DNA of 64,000 bases from Mesorhabditis belari (Eukaryota > Nematoda > Chromadorea > Rhabditida > Rhabditidae): contig CAUEEP010000561.1 in NCBI GenBank assembly GCA_958450365.1, forward strand, positions 114,227-178,226, in the 5' to 3' direction. Position 1 is the first letter of the stretch, and every line of letters begins with the position of its first letter. The notes below the pieces were generated by a model. The model was not told where the DNA came from and made no database searches. It saw only the letters and a program-made list of their open reading frames with translations. The position numbers were made by a program, and so were the translations under genes. This document shows positions 1-11,700 of the stretch, piece by piece.

Positions 1-279
1 TTGATTCTCTACAACTTTTCTATTGACACTAAAATGGATTTCTTTTGAAGAAAGTGCTCAAACTGGGACATTGGAGATCTCCAGTCCTCCATTTTTGAGT
101 CTCACACTTGTCTCACACACAAATCAAAATCCTACTACTAAAGAGGAATCCGCAAATTGCCTTTAAAATGGGCAGAAGTCGTCAATAATAATGGAAATTA
201 TTTGGAATGAATTCATGGTTTTATGTTGAATAAATTTTAGTTCAAAGTCCCGCAGTTTTCAATTCACCAACCCAATAGT
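1..279. repeat. Mariner-derived MITE, right part
   Basis: The window opens inside a copy of the family seen complete at 4361-4912, 14407-14935 and 44036-44576. It ends in the terminal motif CACCAACCCAATAG. Read on the minus strand, the complete copies keep a remnant of the mariner transposase C-terminus (RGIRKLPVKWAEVV). The left half lies outside the window. Confidence 0.8.
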
Positions 280-472
280 TTACTTAATGCTTGAAAGAAA
301 ATAGTGTTAAGCTCTTCCCTATGGGTCGAATGTAAAGGGGAATAAGACGAGAAAAAGGATAAATAAATAACATATAAATGATAATAAAAGGATTAATATC
401 TACCCAAGGTATGTGTCATTATTTTGGTCTAACAATGGTAATTCTATTTGCTTCATAGACTAGTTTACTTCG

Positions 473-594
473 CAGATTGCCTGTAAAATGGGCAGAAGTC
501 GTCAATAATAATGGAAATTATTTCGAATGAATTTATGGCTTTATGTTGAGTAAATTTTAGTTCAAAGTCCGGCAGTTTTCAATTCACCAACCCA
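473..594. repeat. Second, truncated copy of the mariner-derived MITE
   Basis: About 120 bp match the last third of the element at 1-279, ending again in TTCACCAACCCAATA. The other end is missing. It lies about 15 bp upstream of a possible splice acceptor (ATCTAG) at about 610. Confidence 0.7.
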
Positions 595-604
595 ATATAA
601 ATCT

Positions 605-919
605 GATCTAGGTATTTATGTGGTTGTCTGTGTTGGGATCACCTCAATATCCTCCGTTATCATCACTCTTCACTGTTTACCGAATCCGAAAATGAAAGAG
701 GAAAAATTGCCGACAAAATGCAAATTAAGGTTTCCTTTCTTATTAAGAATTTATTCATTTAGAGAAAATTTGATAATCGAAACACTCAAATTTAGTGAAC
801 CGGTCGTCAAACCGGTTCGTTCGGCTCTCCGTATTTTCCAACGAAACTTCTTTCTTTTGTTTTTCTTTCAAGCATTAAATGTGATCTTTTTTATCGTGTT
901 TTTGTCGTTTTGGAATTAA
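605..919 (+). CDS. Possible terminal exon of an unknown membrane protein
   Basis: An open frame follows an acceptor-like ATCTAG. It begins with a hydrophobic stretch (VVVCVGITSISSVIITLHCL) and continues into a basic tail ending at a TAA near 919. This would suit the last membrane span and cytoplasmic tail of a membrane protein whose other exons lie to the left. I do not recognise the family. The second half is low in complexity (FFLLFFF), so the true exon may be shorter or may not exist. Confidence 0.22.
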   Translation, partial: DLGIYVVVCVGITSISSVIITLHCLPNPKMKEEKLPTKCKLRFPFLLRIYSFRENLIIETLKFSEPVVKPVRSALRIFQRNFFLLFFFQALNVIFFIVFLSFWN

Positions 920-2197
920 TATATCGTAGCCGATTGTAAAGAAATCTTCTTTGCGTGCTTGGTACTCTTCACTCAAGACACGTTATTTCTTGTTTTGAGA
1001 TATCTGATCTCATTTGAACTAAAAAAAATCACTTTATTCAATAGCCGACTGACTCGGAATCTTTGGGCTCTCACTTGAGCAACTTTCACACAAGACCGAC
1101 AATTGAATTAAAAGTGACGATAAAAACAGAAACAGAAACAATTTCGTCCTAATTAGGACACAACTTTCACACAAAAATGAGAGGAAAGCAGAAAGCAAAA
1201 TGAAAGATAACCACTAACAAATGAACAACAGTTGCCTTATATAGGCTTTAACACAAGATACTCAGCTAACAAGCTACAAAATAATAAATGATTTGGGGCG
1301 CGAAATAGAATGAAGGCGCACCGATTTCCTCAATACTTTTCCAATTTTTAGGCTGTCAGAGTTAGATAACTTTTATTGGCTATTCGCCACACCGATTATG
1401 AATGAAACTTTTTTGGCAAACCTTTCAACAACAAATCCCATTTGAAAGAGCGTAAAATTTCACCCTAGGAAATATTAGACTCAAATTTTTTACTTGTCAA
1501 TTTTTGATGCATCACTTTATCGAAAGAAACCATTTTTACATTTAAAATGGTTTAATGACTGAATAGAAAAATGAATAGAAAAATGAAACGAGATAGAGTG
1601 ATTTTAAAAGATTTTTTAATTATACGATCCCCCTTATGTGATTTTTCGGGAAGGATAGGAAAAAAAAATAGAAGGGTATGCCCTTCAATTACAGTATTTA
1701 CGGTAGTTGTGGTAGTTACGGTGTTTTAAACAAGCTCAGGTGTTACCTGCGGATCTTACGAGCAAGAGCCTTTGTTATTAAAGGTTATTAAAGGTATTAA
1801 AGGTACTTATGGTCAGAAATCAACGTATATCTCGTTCAGACTCACTGCTTGCAAGTGCAATGAAGAAATGAAAGAAAATTGATGTAATAAGAAGTCGGAA
1901 AGTACTTTTTCCGCCACAAGAAATGCTAAATATTTGGTTTTCTTTGTTTATTTTCTTTTAACATTTTTGTGAAAGCTTTGAGTTGTAATTTTTAACATTT
2001 TCCATTTTTAGGATCTTTTATTGAAATTGAATGAAACAATTTGAATGCTCAGGGATCAACAAGTAGACAAACAAAGTAAAAAGCACTTTGCTAATTAAAA
2101 TTAGCATTTAAACAAGATAAACATTTGAAGAACACAATATTTAAAAAAACAACAACTTAAAATGTTACAAGATGAAGCAATACTAGCTTGGATATTA
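920..2197. other. No gene seen
   Basis: AT-rich spacer with short ORFs only. Near 1690-1725 there is a fragment of the terminal repeat (CAGTATTTACGGTA) also found in the MITEs at 17.1 and 59.8 kb. Confidence 0.5.
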
Positions 2198-2795
2198 ACA
2201 AGGGAAGGTTTTACAGGATTTTACAAGGGCTGAGCCAGCTAAATGCTATGCGATCTTTACCATTCGACGCAGAATTTGACGCTGATTCTGATTCCGATTC
2301 TCTATTCCGTTTTTGCTAAATGAGAATCTGCCAGGAGTTATAAGCGTCTAAAGTTTTGTGCTCTAAAAGCTCTAAAAATGTGACCATTTGGGTCTTAACG
2401 GCCTCCTTGTAGATCCAATTCATTGCAGCCGTGGCCGAGTGGTGCAGCTTTCCCTTCCGGAGCGAGAGCTCACAACTTCGATCCTCAATTTTCCTACTCT
2501 GGCTTAGGTTTCGCTTTTGAGCTTGTGAGCTCTCACTCCGGAAACAAAAGCTTTGCCACTGGCTGCACTGACTGCCACGGCTGCACGGAATTGGGTCCGC
2601 AAGGAAGCCGCTAAGACCCAAATGATTCACATTTTCAGAGTCCTAACAAAACTTTAGACGCTTATAGCTCCTGGCAGATTCTCATTTAGCAAAAACGGAA
2701 TAGATATTCCGAATCAGAATCAGTGTCAAATTCTGCGTCGAATGGTAAAGATCGCATAGCATTTAGCTGGCTCAGCCCGGTCACCTTCCCTTGTT
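2198..2795. repeat. Foldback element with CAAGGGAAGG ends; forms the start of the RTK 3' UTR
   Basis: The two ends (about 2198-2360 and 2635-2795) are inverted copies. Both carry the GCATTTAGCTGG and TTTAGACGCTTATA blocks, and the tips read CAAGGGAAGG. A second inverted pair lies inside (2425-2480 against 2530-2590) and starts like a tRNA (GTGGCCGAGTGG). The element ends about 4 bp from the RTK stop codon at 2799, so the RTK transcript should run straight into it and could fold on itself. Confidence 0.8.
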
Positions 2796-2798
2796 AGT

Positions 2799-5700
2799 TC
2801 AGCTTTCTTTTTCCTTGTTCTCTTCACTGTCTAGTTCTTCAATTTTCTTTGAGTCTTCATTTTGAGCTTGCAAATCCACATAACCATAATGTGAGGCATC
2901 TTCCTCCAGCATTTTGTACAGCACAAGACTTATCGATTGGAAGGTTGGCCGGCTTTCCGGCTCAAACTCGAAACATTCAGCAGCAACTTCACAACTGGAA
3001 ATATTGGGTTGTCCAGTTAGGAATGCGCGTTTTTTACTATTCTGTAAATTTCTCAAGATACCGAAGTCAAGAAAAAGATATATATGAGTATTATTCGAAA
3101 GCTGAAGATCCCCTCTACATTTTGATATAAAAAGCTTTTGAATTTGTCCAGCTTTTGGGCAAATTGACTGCACAGAAGAAGAGGTGGCCAAAAAATGGAA
3201 GGATGCCTTTGGATCAAATTTTGGCTCCTCTCAAATTGAGTTAACCGTTTGATATTTGGCCAATAGATATATCAATACAACTTTTTTTTAAATATAACAA
3301 TTTCAGAGCATCTTTACTTTTCTTTTCTTTTCTGGGCGGTTATTTTCCACCATAAAACTTGAGGAATGGCTAAGCTGGAATGGGTTTTTTCGAAAACGAC
3401 CTCTCCCTTTGTGCAGTCAATTTCCCAAAAGCTGAACAAATTCCAAAGCTTTTTATATCAAAATGTAGAGGAGATCTTCAGCTTTCGAATGATATATAAC
3501 ACTCATATAAATCTGTTCGACATCTTGAGAAATTTACAAAATAGTAAAAACGCGCATTCATAACTGGACAACCCAATAGTTTAGTAGTTTACCCAACTGA
3601 AAATAAGTAGTTTACTCATTTAGTTTTTAATTGTAAGTTATTAGATTAAGTTATTAGATAAAGTTATTAGATTATGTTATTAGATAAAGTTATTAGATAT
3701 TTTCTTATCAAAACGCCCACATTGTTTCCGGGGTTTCTTCGGGGAATTCCAATCGATTTCCCTCTTTCAGATGTGCCCACATGGCAACCGGATCGACGCT
3801 TACAAATGGAGCTTTTCCAAATGTGAACATCTCCCATAGAAAAACACCGTATGACCAGCTTAACAAGAGTTTTTCTTTCTTCAACTTTCATCAACTTTCT
3901 TCAACAAGAGATTCTTCTCAATTTTTCTACTCACACGTCGGTTTTCTCGGAGAATTCAGCTGTTTTGAGACTCTCCGGTGCCATCCATTTCACCGGCAAC
4001 CGCCCTCCTTTGGCTGTATATTGCAAGGAGGAGCTTCTTCGACACAATCCGAAGTCTAAAATTTATTATAATTTATTATAAAAGACAAATAATATAGTTA
4101 AATAGTTTAAATAGTTAAACACCGGCTAGTTTGGCAACGTTTCGATCAGTAATTAGGACGTTTCTCGCCGCCATATCTCGATGAATGATCGACTTTCCGG
4201 CCAAGAAAGCCTAAATTTATTTTGACATAGACAATCTACCTAAATAAACACTAAATTCAAATAAATAAACAGCCTTGAGCATAAAAAAATGATGTCTTAC
4301 TACAGAAAAAAAGGTTATGTATTAGAGTTGAAGAGGATTTTCCGTAGTATTTAGTAGAGATATTGGGTTGGTGAATTAAAAAGTGCCGGACTTTGAACTA
4401 AAATTTATGCAACATAAAACCATGAATTCATTTCAAATAATTTCCATTATTATTGACGACTTCTGCCCATTTTACAGGCAATTTGCGGATTCCTCTTTCG
4501 TAGTAGGATTTTGGTTTGTGTGTGAGACAAGTGTGAGACTCAAAAATGGACTGGAGATGTCCCAGTTTGGGCATTTGAGCACTTTCTTCAAAAGAAACCC
4601 ATTTTAGTGTCAATAGAAAAGTTGTAGAGAATCAAAAATTAGGCTTATAGCCAAATTTCCAAAAAAGATACACTTAGTAGTTTCGCTTAAAATGCAAGCT
4701 TTGTGAAAGTGAAAGTTTTGTGAAGTGAAAATTCGTAAATTTGGCATTTCTTGAAAACCAGCTTTTGAATCGTTCTGAAAATTTGGATATAAGCTTGATT
4801 TTTGATTCTCTACAACTTTTCCATTGACACCAAAATGGGTTTCTTTTGAAGAAAGTACTCAAACTGTGACATTTGACAATAGCCGGCAGTTTTCAATTCA
4901 TCAATCCAATAGCTATCTCTCACAAACTAACCAAGGCATCGCTGATCTGCCAGGATATTGTCCACAAATTTTTTGCATTAATTATACCCTAAAACTATTT
5001 CTTTTCGGAAGCGATTTCTTAAGCAAAAATTTTTAAAACCAACTTCTTCCTTTTCGGCTTTTCTAAGAAGTGTAAGAAGATCGCCTTTCTCACAAAGCTC
5101 CGTGATAATCAAGGGCATCTTTGGGTCTCTCGAACAACCCAGTAGATTCAGTAAATGTGCATGAACGTCAAGGCTAATCATGAAATCGATTTCACGAAGT
5201 ATTTCTTCTCTGAATTGCTTTACGGGATCACACTTAAGCAGGGACGAACTTGTCCGATTTTAGCGCGTTGTCCTGACACGTTTTCACGGCTACGTACGTT
5301 ATCATTTTAATAGAGGCCTTTGCGTTAAACTAAATGTGAGGTTAGCTTCGGGATGATCAAAAGACCCAGCTCAACAAATGAAATGAGCCTCTCTTTATAA
5401 GGCCTACGCGCGCACTACGCGACAATGGCTGTGTGGTGCAGTGGATAGTGAGTTAGGATACTGGGCAATTGCTCTAACCACTGAGCTACCTTAACTTGCC
5501 AAGAGAATGAAGAAGACAAGGAGCAAGAAGGCTACGGAGCTGCTCGAGGGTTCGCTCTCTCCCTCTTTTTGTGTTTTTTTGTGACTTTAACGAAACTTAG
5601 ATCGTAATGTTAAAATCTACATTCATCTACATTTATCTACATGAATTCATCTAATGAATTGATTCTAAGCCTTAGCCTCACCTCGAGGAGAACTGTTTAT

Positions 5701-8700
5701 AACTTATAGTTGGCGGCACTTCGAAATTCATCTTCGAATACACCGAACATTGCCAGCATAGTGCTAGTTTGTTCTATGCCAGATGACGCGCGTTTGTATG
5801 TGCACAAAGGAACACATATAAGCTATAAGCTAGTAAGCAGATTCGAAACCTCGAGTAGCTACTCCGGATCCTAGCCCATTATCCATAACACCATGCAGCC
5901 ACTTGCACGTAGAGGAACTAGTTTGCCGTTATAAAGCCGTTATAAAGCGCGTTATAAAGAGGAACTAGTTTGCCAAATTGCTCTCGATTCAAAATCATTT
6001 TGCAAAGACAAATCAGCTATTCGGAATCAGCGTAAAATTCTGGGTCAGATCGTATGGCTCATTTCATTTGGTGAGCTGGGTCTGTTGACAATCCCTTGTT
6101 AACAGACCCAGCGTTAGTTAGTGTTAAACCTTGAGCACAAAGCATAAAAACTTACATTCAGCCTAAACATGGCTTTATGTGAGGTTGGAGCCTCCTTAAG
6201 CAGTCCCTTGTAAACAACTCCACTAGCACCAGCGCCAAGCTTTTGTGTGGTGATAACGATTGTTGATGGGTCCACTTCCCATTTATCACCATGTTTTTGC
6301 CAACTGTTTTAACGAATAGATCAAAAAACAGAAATTTCAATTGGCATTTGAAATTCCCACTTGTATTTGCTTAAACCAAGCCACTTGTATTTTGCCATCT
6401 CAACACCATGCTAAACAAATCGTTTATATATTCAAATTGATATTCTTACAAGTTTTGCAAGCTCTTCATCGTCTCTGGCCTTCTTTAGTTGAGAACTGAA
6501 TCATATTGGATAAGAGTACAGTTTACCCCAAGAAAAATTTTGGATCTCGATAAGGAAGCCGGTCTCTTCATCGAAGCTCATTGGTTTTTCGAAAACCATT
6601 TTTCTAGGGGTTTTCGACCATGCTGAATTCGAATAATATAGTCCCGATCACCGGAAACGAAAAAAAATTCTTTAGCTTTTTTGAAAAATTTTGCCTTGGG
6701 GGACCAAGGAAAAAAAAAAATTTTGAGTACAAAACTCGAATTTTTGGTGTTGGACAGAGCGGCCTAGCTCAATCGGATAATATTTTTTGTGTGTTCTCTG
6801 CTCGTCACGTGGTTTCTCTTTTAAAAAACCTCTTTTAAAAAAACACGCTGTGCCGCAGGAATACCAAATACAAACCGGATTAGTTTCAAAATGAACAATG
6901 ATTCGCGTCTTTCCCGATCTCAACTCGACTGAGTCCGACCCAACAACGGCAGTAAAATGTGGATGAGAAGTTGAAGAGAAACGAGATCCAAGCTTTATCC
7001 CGACCGCGCATCACGGGCTAGCACGCGCATCGCCTACGGCGCCACCGTTGGCGCATTTGGCAAATCATCAAACAACTCACTAATGTCCGTCATCCTAGAA
7101 GAAAAGCATTAATTAGACATGGTAGTAAAATCGATATAAAATCAACAAGAGAAAAACCGAAAAAAGGGTTTTGGTTGGGATCATATTATTCGGATTCAGC
7201 ATGGTCGAAAACCCCCAGAAAAGTGGTTTTCGAGAATTTTTCGTCGGGTAATCTGCACGCTAGCCTCATACTGTTTCACATTGAAAGTTTTTGTTTTTGA
7301 TTTCCCCCACCGTATTCTCAAATAGAAAATGCAATTAGCCGTGCAGAAGAGTGTGAAAACGATGCATCCAAGAAAGATCCAAAGCCAAATCAACGCTTTT
7401 GGCTTTAACTCTTCCGGTGGCGCTGGACATAGGGGCAAACTCGAGTTCGGCGTTGAATCATATAGCTTTTGAAGTTCTGGAAATTGAGAAAATTCTACAA
7501 ATTCTACAAAAGTATTCAAAATTTACCCGACAATGAGTCGTACTTTTGGATCTCGATAAGGAAGCCAGTCTCTTCATCGATGCTCATTGGTTCCCAAGAT
7601 AGCTAGAAGAATATGTGTCATTCGTTGGCAAAACAACGAAACTTAATCCCTACAATGCTTAACTTTATTTAAATAGAAATAAATAGAAATCTGTTATCTT
7701 GATTTGTACACAATCTGAAAACAACACTTGCCCGAATACAGCGTGCCTTGAAGTTCCACAAGCACTCGATATCGCTTTCCAATGAGGCGCTGAAATTCAA
7801 GTTATCAATAACTCTAGAACTGTAAACAAAACTTTGCTTCAAAATTGATCAAATTTCTCTTATAGTCTTTGCGACAATCTTTCTCGTTGTAAGCTGTCAT
7901 GGTCAGAGCGACTCCTCGAAAGGATTTGACTTTAGCGGTGAACACGACTGAATCAGCATCGCTCTAAAAGCTTGTACTTTCTATCTTTCCTTCCTTCTTT
8001 CTTCCTTTCTTCTTCCTTTCTTCTTCCTTCCTTCTTCCTCCTTGCTTTTCTTCATTCTCTTGGCAAGTTAAGGTACCGGATAGCTCAGTGGTTAGAGCAA
8101 TTGCCCAGAAAACAAAACAACGGTCGAGGGTTCAAACCCCTCTCCGGAAATCTACTTTTTCTTGTCAATATCTTCACTTCTTTATTAATACATGGTGCGG
8201 TAGAATTACAAGGTGCGCCATAATTATCGCAACAAGGTATCACCCGCCTTCAAGGATAACTCCCTGGCTGGAATGGCTGGAAAATCCCCATCGACAATCG
8301 ATCATCGAATTGCACAAACGAGGAGTCTCGGCGCCGGAGATTCATAAAGGTTTTAAAGTCGAAAGAAGTGTCATTTTCCGCACTATTCAACTACTAAGCT
8401 ACAGGAACAATTGCTGATGCACCAAGAAGCGGTAGACGCCCAACTGTCGTCACAAAGACAAACCTCAACGAGTGAGGGACAGAATTCGGAAAAAGCCAAA
8501 CCAAAACTATCTAAACCGATAACTACCTGGCTCTTTTCAAGGATGAACTCTTACCCTGAGCTCGTAAACATTCTGGGAATCGCCTTGGATTCAGCAAGAT
8601 GCATCAGCAAAATCGCATCAGCAAGATGGCGCACCGGCCCACAAGTCCAAAGGAGTTCTGCCAAAACAACTTCCCGGACTTCATTTCTTTTTCCGAGTGG

Positions 8701-11700
8701 CCACCTAGCTCTCCAGACCTCAACCCAATGGATTTTTCATTGTGGTTCTAGAACCTAAAGCTTGAAGAAATCACTGTTGAAAGTGTGGGAAGAGAAGAGT
8801 CCAGCCTATTTGGTCGCCAACGTTGACGCCTTCCTGCGAGCCTGCTCAAATGCTAATGGTGACCGATTCGAATTTGATAGTTGATTTATAATTGTTAATG
8901 TACAATAACTGTTATTCAGTTAAAAAATTGTCTTTTTTGCTCTTGTCTGCCTTAAAATCAGAACTTTATCTTTTTGCGATAATTATGGTGCACTGTATTG
9001 ACCCAAGTTTTTCAAAAAACCTATTTTACTAAAAAAAACTTTTCACAAGAAATGTTACGTATTATATACTATTTGAAAGCTCTATTTCTCAGCTATATAA
9101 GCTTAAAAAGGGCTTTTTGATTGGAAAAACTTTCAGATCCTTAAGGCGGGAGAGACGCACAGCAAAAATCCCTCAGCGCGCTATCATTTTTCTTGGTTTA
9201 CTAGGGAAAGAGACTTTCAAAAGGAGTTGTTTTTAGATAAATAAAGTTTTAAAAAGTCTATTAGTTAAGAAAAAAAGCAAGTTTGACGGAATAGAGGCGA
9301 CTTTTAGCTCAAAAAAGCTCGGGACTTTTAGCTCGGGAGGAGCGCACAGCAAACACTCCTTGGCTACCATTTTTCTCTGTGTTCTAGATCAGAATCCTTC
9401 CTGAAAAATCCTTCCTCAATAGTAAATTTGTGCATAATTTATCTAGAGATATTTATTTCAATAGTTTTTGACAAAAATGGTAGGTTAAACATGTTTTAAT
9501 CACCAATTTTTGAAGCCTCATACCAATTTCTCCTTTTCCCACAAAATGAGTGCCTTAGCGCAGAGTGGGAGACTTTTTTTTGAGCTAAAAGTCGCCTCTA
9601 TTCCGTCAAACTTGCTTCTTTCTTAACTAATAGACTTGTTAAAACTTTATTCAACTAAAAACAACTCCTTTTGAAACTCCCTTTCCCTAGTAAACGAAGA
9701 AAAATGATAGCGCTTTTTGTTGTGCATCTCCCTGCGTCAAAAATTGGTGATTAAAACATGTTTAACTTATAATTTTTGTGGAAAACTATTGAAATAAATA
9801 TATCTGGATAAATTATGCACAAATTTACTATTGAGAAAGGATTTTTCAGGGAGGATTCTTATCTAGAACACCAAGAAAAATGGTAGCCAAGGAGTGTTTG
9901 CTGTGCGCCCCTCCCGAGTCACCTTAAGGATTCGAAGGTTTTCCAATCAAAAATTAAGCTTATATAAGCTTTTAAGCTTATATAGCTCAGAATTAGATCT
10001 TTCAAATAGTATAGAATACAATACAATGCAGAAAAGTTTTTCTAAAAGCTTGAGTCAGTAATTATACCGCAGCCTGTATTTAGAAGATTTAGAAGATCAC
10101 TGATCTTCTAAATAAGATCAGTGATCAGTGATCAGTGATCAAATCTTTACGCTATTTGCTGGCTCGCCCTCAATGGAGAATCCGCTCTCTGTTCTCATAT
10201 AATTCATTTTATCCTGCTCATCGAGGAGCCAAGGATGATACGCGGGAGTCCACACGGAGAGGCGATCGACAAGCATGTAGTTGTTTTCTTTGTAGAACTC
10301 ATCTAACAAAGTAAGATTTCTTGAGAAAATTATTAAGAGCAGAAAATCCGTGTTTTTTTAAGCGAAACAAACCAGCGTTTATTGTAGTAAAATGCAAGCA
10401 AAAGCCACACTTGTCGTTAGCAAAAATACTAGACGCTGTTGAAGTCGAGTAGTACAAAAAGGTATCTGACCTAATACAAAACAAGTTTACTACATTGTCG
10501 TTTGCTATTGCCGAACTTTCGAATAGAAAAACTTACTGAGCTTCAACAATTTGATGTCTTTCGCTTCTAGAAATTCCTGGGTCGGCACCAGCATAGCCCG
10601 AATAAATCGTCGATGCTGGGCAAGTGAGATTTGCCTAGAAACAATTTTGATCTTATTCAGTCAGCTAACAAGGGAATGGTCAGAAGTGACCGTGAGATTT
10701 TGGCACCAAAATGAAATGCAAACACCTATCAGATACAGCGAGTACGATGATGCTTTCGGATTTTGCTAAGAATCGCTAGTTTTCGAGAAAAACGGCTTTG
10801 AAATTTTGACATCTACTCGAAAACAAGGCACGCTTCTTTAAAACGACTTCTTTCAGGCAAAAGAACTGTGTCATCTTGGTCAGCGGGTAGAGTCCTCCCC
10901 TCTCATTTTTGCGACCCTGGTTAGAGTAGAGTCCTCCCCTCAGAGCCATGGTTTTTTTCTAAGCTTTCTATTTTATATTGTCGTAGTCGAAATCGCTAGC
11001 CGAAGAGGTTTGAAACCTTTTCGGCTAGCCGATATGATTTAAAACATCTGCCATTAGAAGGAATGACTCTATTACTATCACAGAAATTTCTCTTTGGAGA
11101 ATCCAATTCACTTGCTGACAAGATTTTCTCAATTTTTGAATTTGCCCCCACTCCCTGGGCTCTTTTCTGTTGTTGGAGTTACGGGCGACGCGTTGGTCTA
11201 TCGTTTTTTATTATTACAGTTTTTCAATGTAATTGAATTTCTAAATTTCGGTTTTTTAGGTGACGGAGTCGGTAGATGGATTTTACCGAATTGGCACTTC
11301 TAATGGCATACTTCAACAAAGGTTGTTTCTTAAATAATGGCTATGCTAATTTTCTATTCTTCACCTTTAAGGCACAAGCATTTCTTTCAGTTTCGTTGAA
11401 ACATTTTCACACGCTTTTCTTCAATAAAGCTAGCTAGATTTATTCGGGTTATGCTGGTGCTGATCCGCGTTTGTTGAATAAAGCTGTTTTTGTTATTCAC
11501 TCAAGTAAAAGCGCACAAGTCTAGGGTCTAGTAAATTCAAGGAAAAGCACACCAATAATTCGTATACAGAGCAAATTAGTTTTGAACATCCTTAGCAAAA
11601 TCCGAAAGCATCATCGTACTCGCTGTATCCGATAGGTGTTTGAATCTCATTTTGGTGCCAAAATCTCACGGTCACTTCTGACCATTCCCTAGTAATTTCT

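Larger units (their letters stand above)
2799..6303 (-). other. RTK kinase domain (seven exons)
   Basis: Motifs in order: glycine loop LGAGASGVVYKG (6156-6303); VAVK lysine, the helix-C region REIDFM and hinge ITELCEKGDLLTLL (5044-5317); DALAFLAGKSIIHRDMAARN across 4932-4988 and 4123-4210; DFG then LPVKWMAPESL (3935-4055); SYGVFLWEMFTFGKAPF (3715-3858); CFEFEPESRPTF and an acidic tail EELDSEENKEKES ending in TGA (2799-2994). Lysine, HRD, DFG and APE are all present, so the kinase looks catalytically competent. HRDMAARN and PVKWMAPE mark it as a receptor-type tyrosine kinase; I cannot place it in a subfamily. The frame between VAVK and helix C needs one C removed from CCC (GGG at 5241-5243 on the plus strand). 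Confidence 0.88.

Noticed and set aside
8060..8160. Functional tRNA gene
   Set aside because: D and T arms fold, but the anticodon arm does not; related copies at 5.4 and 48.7 kb show it is a SINE.
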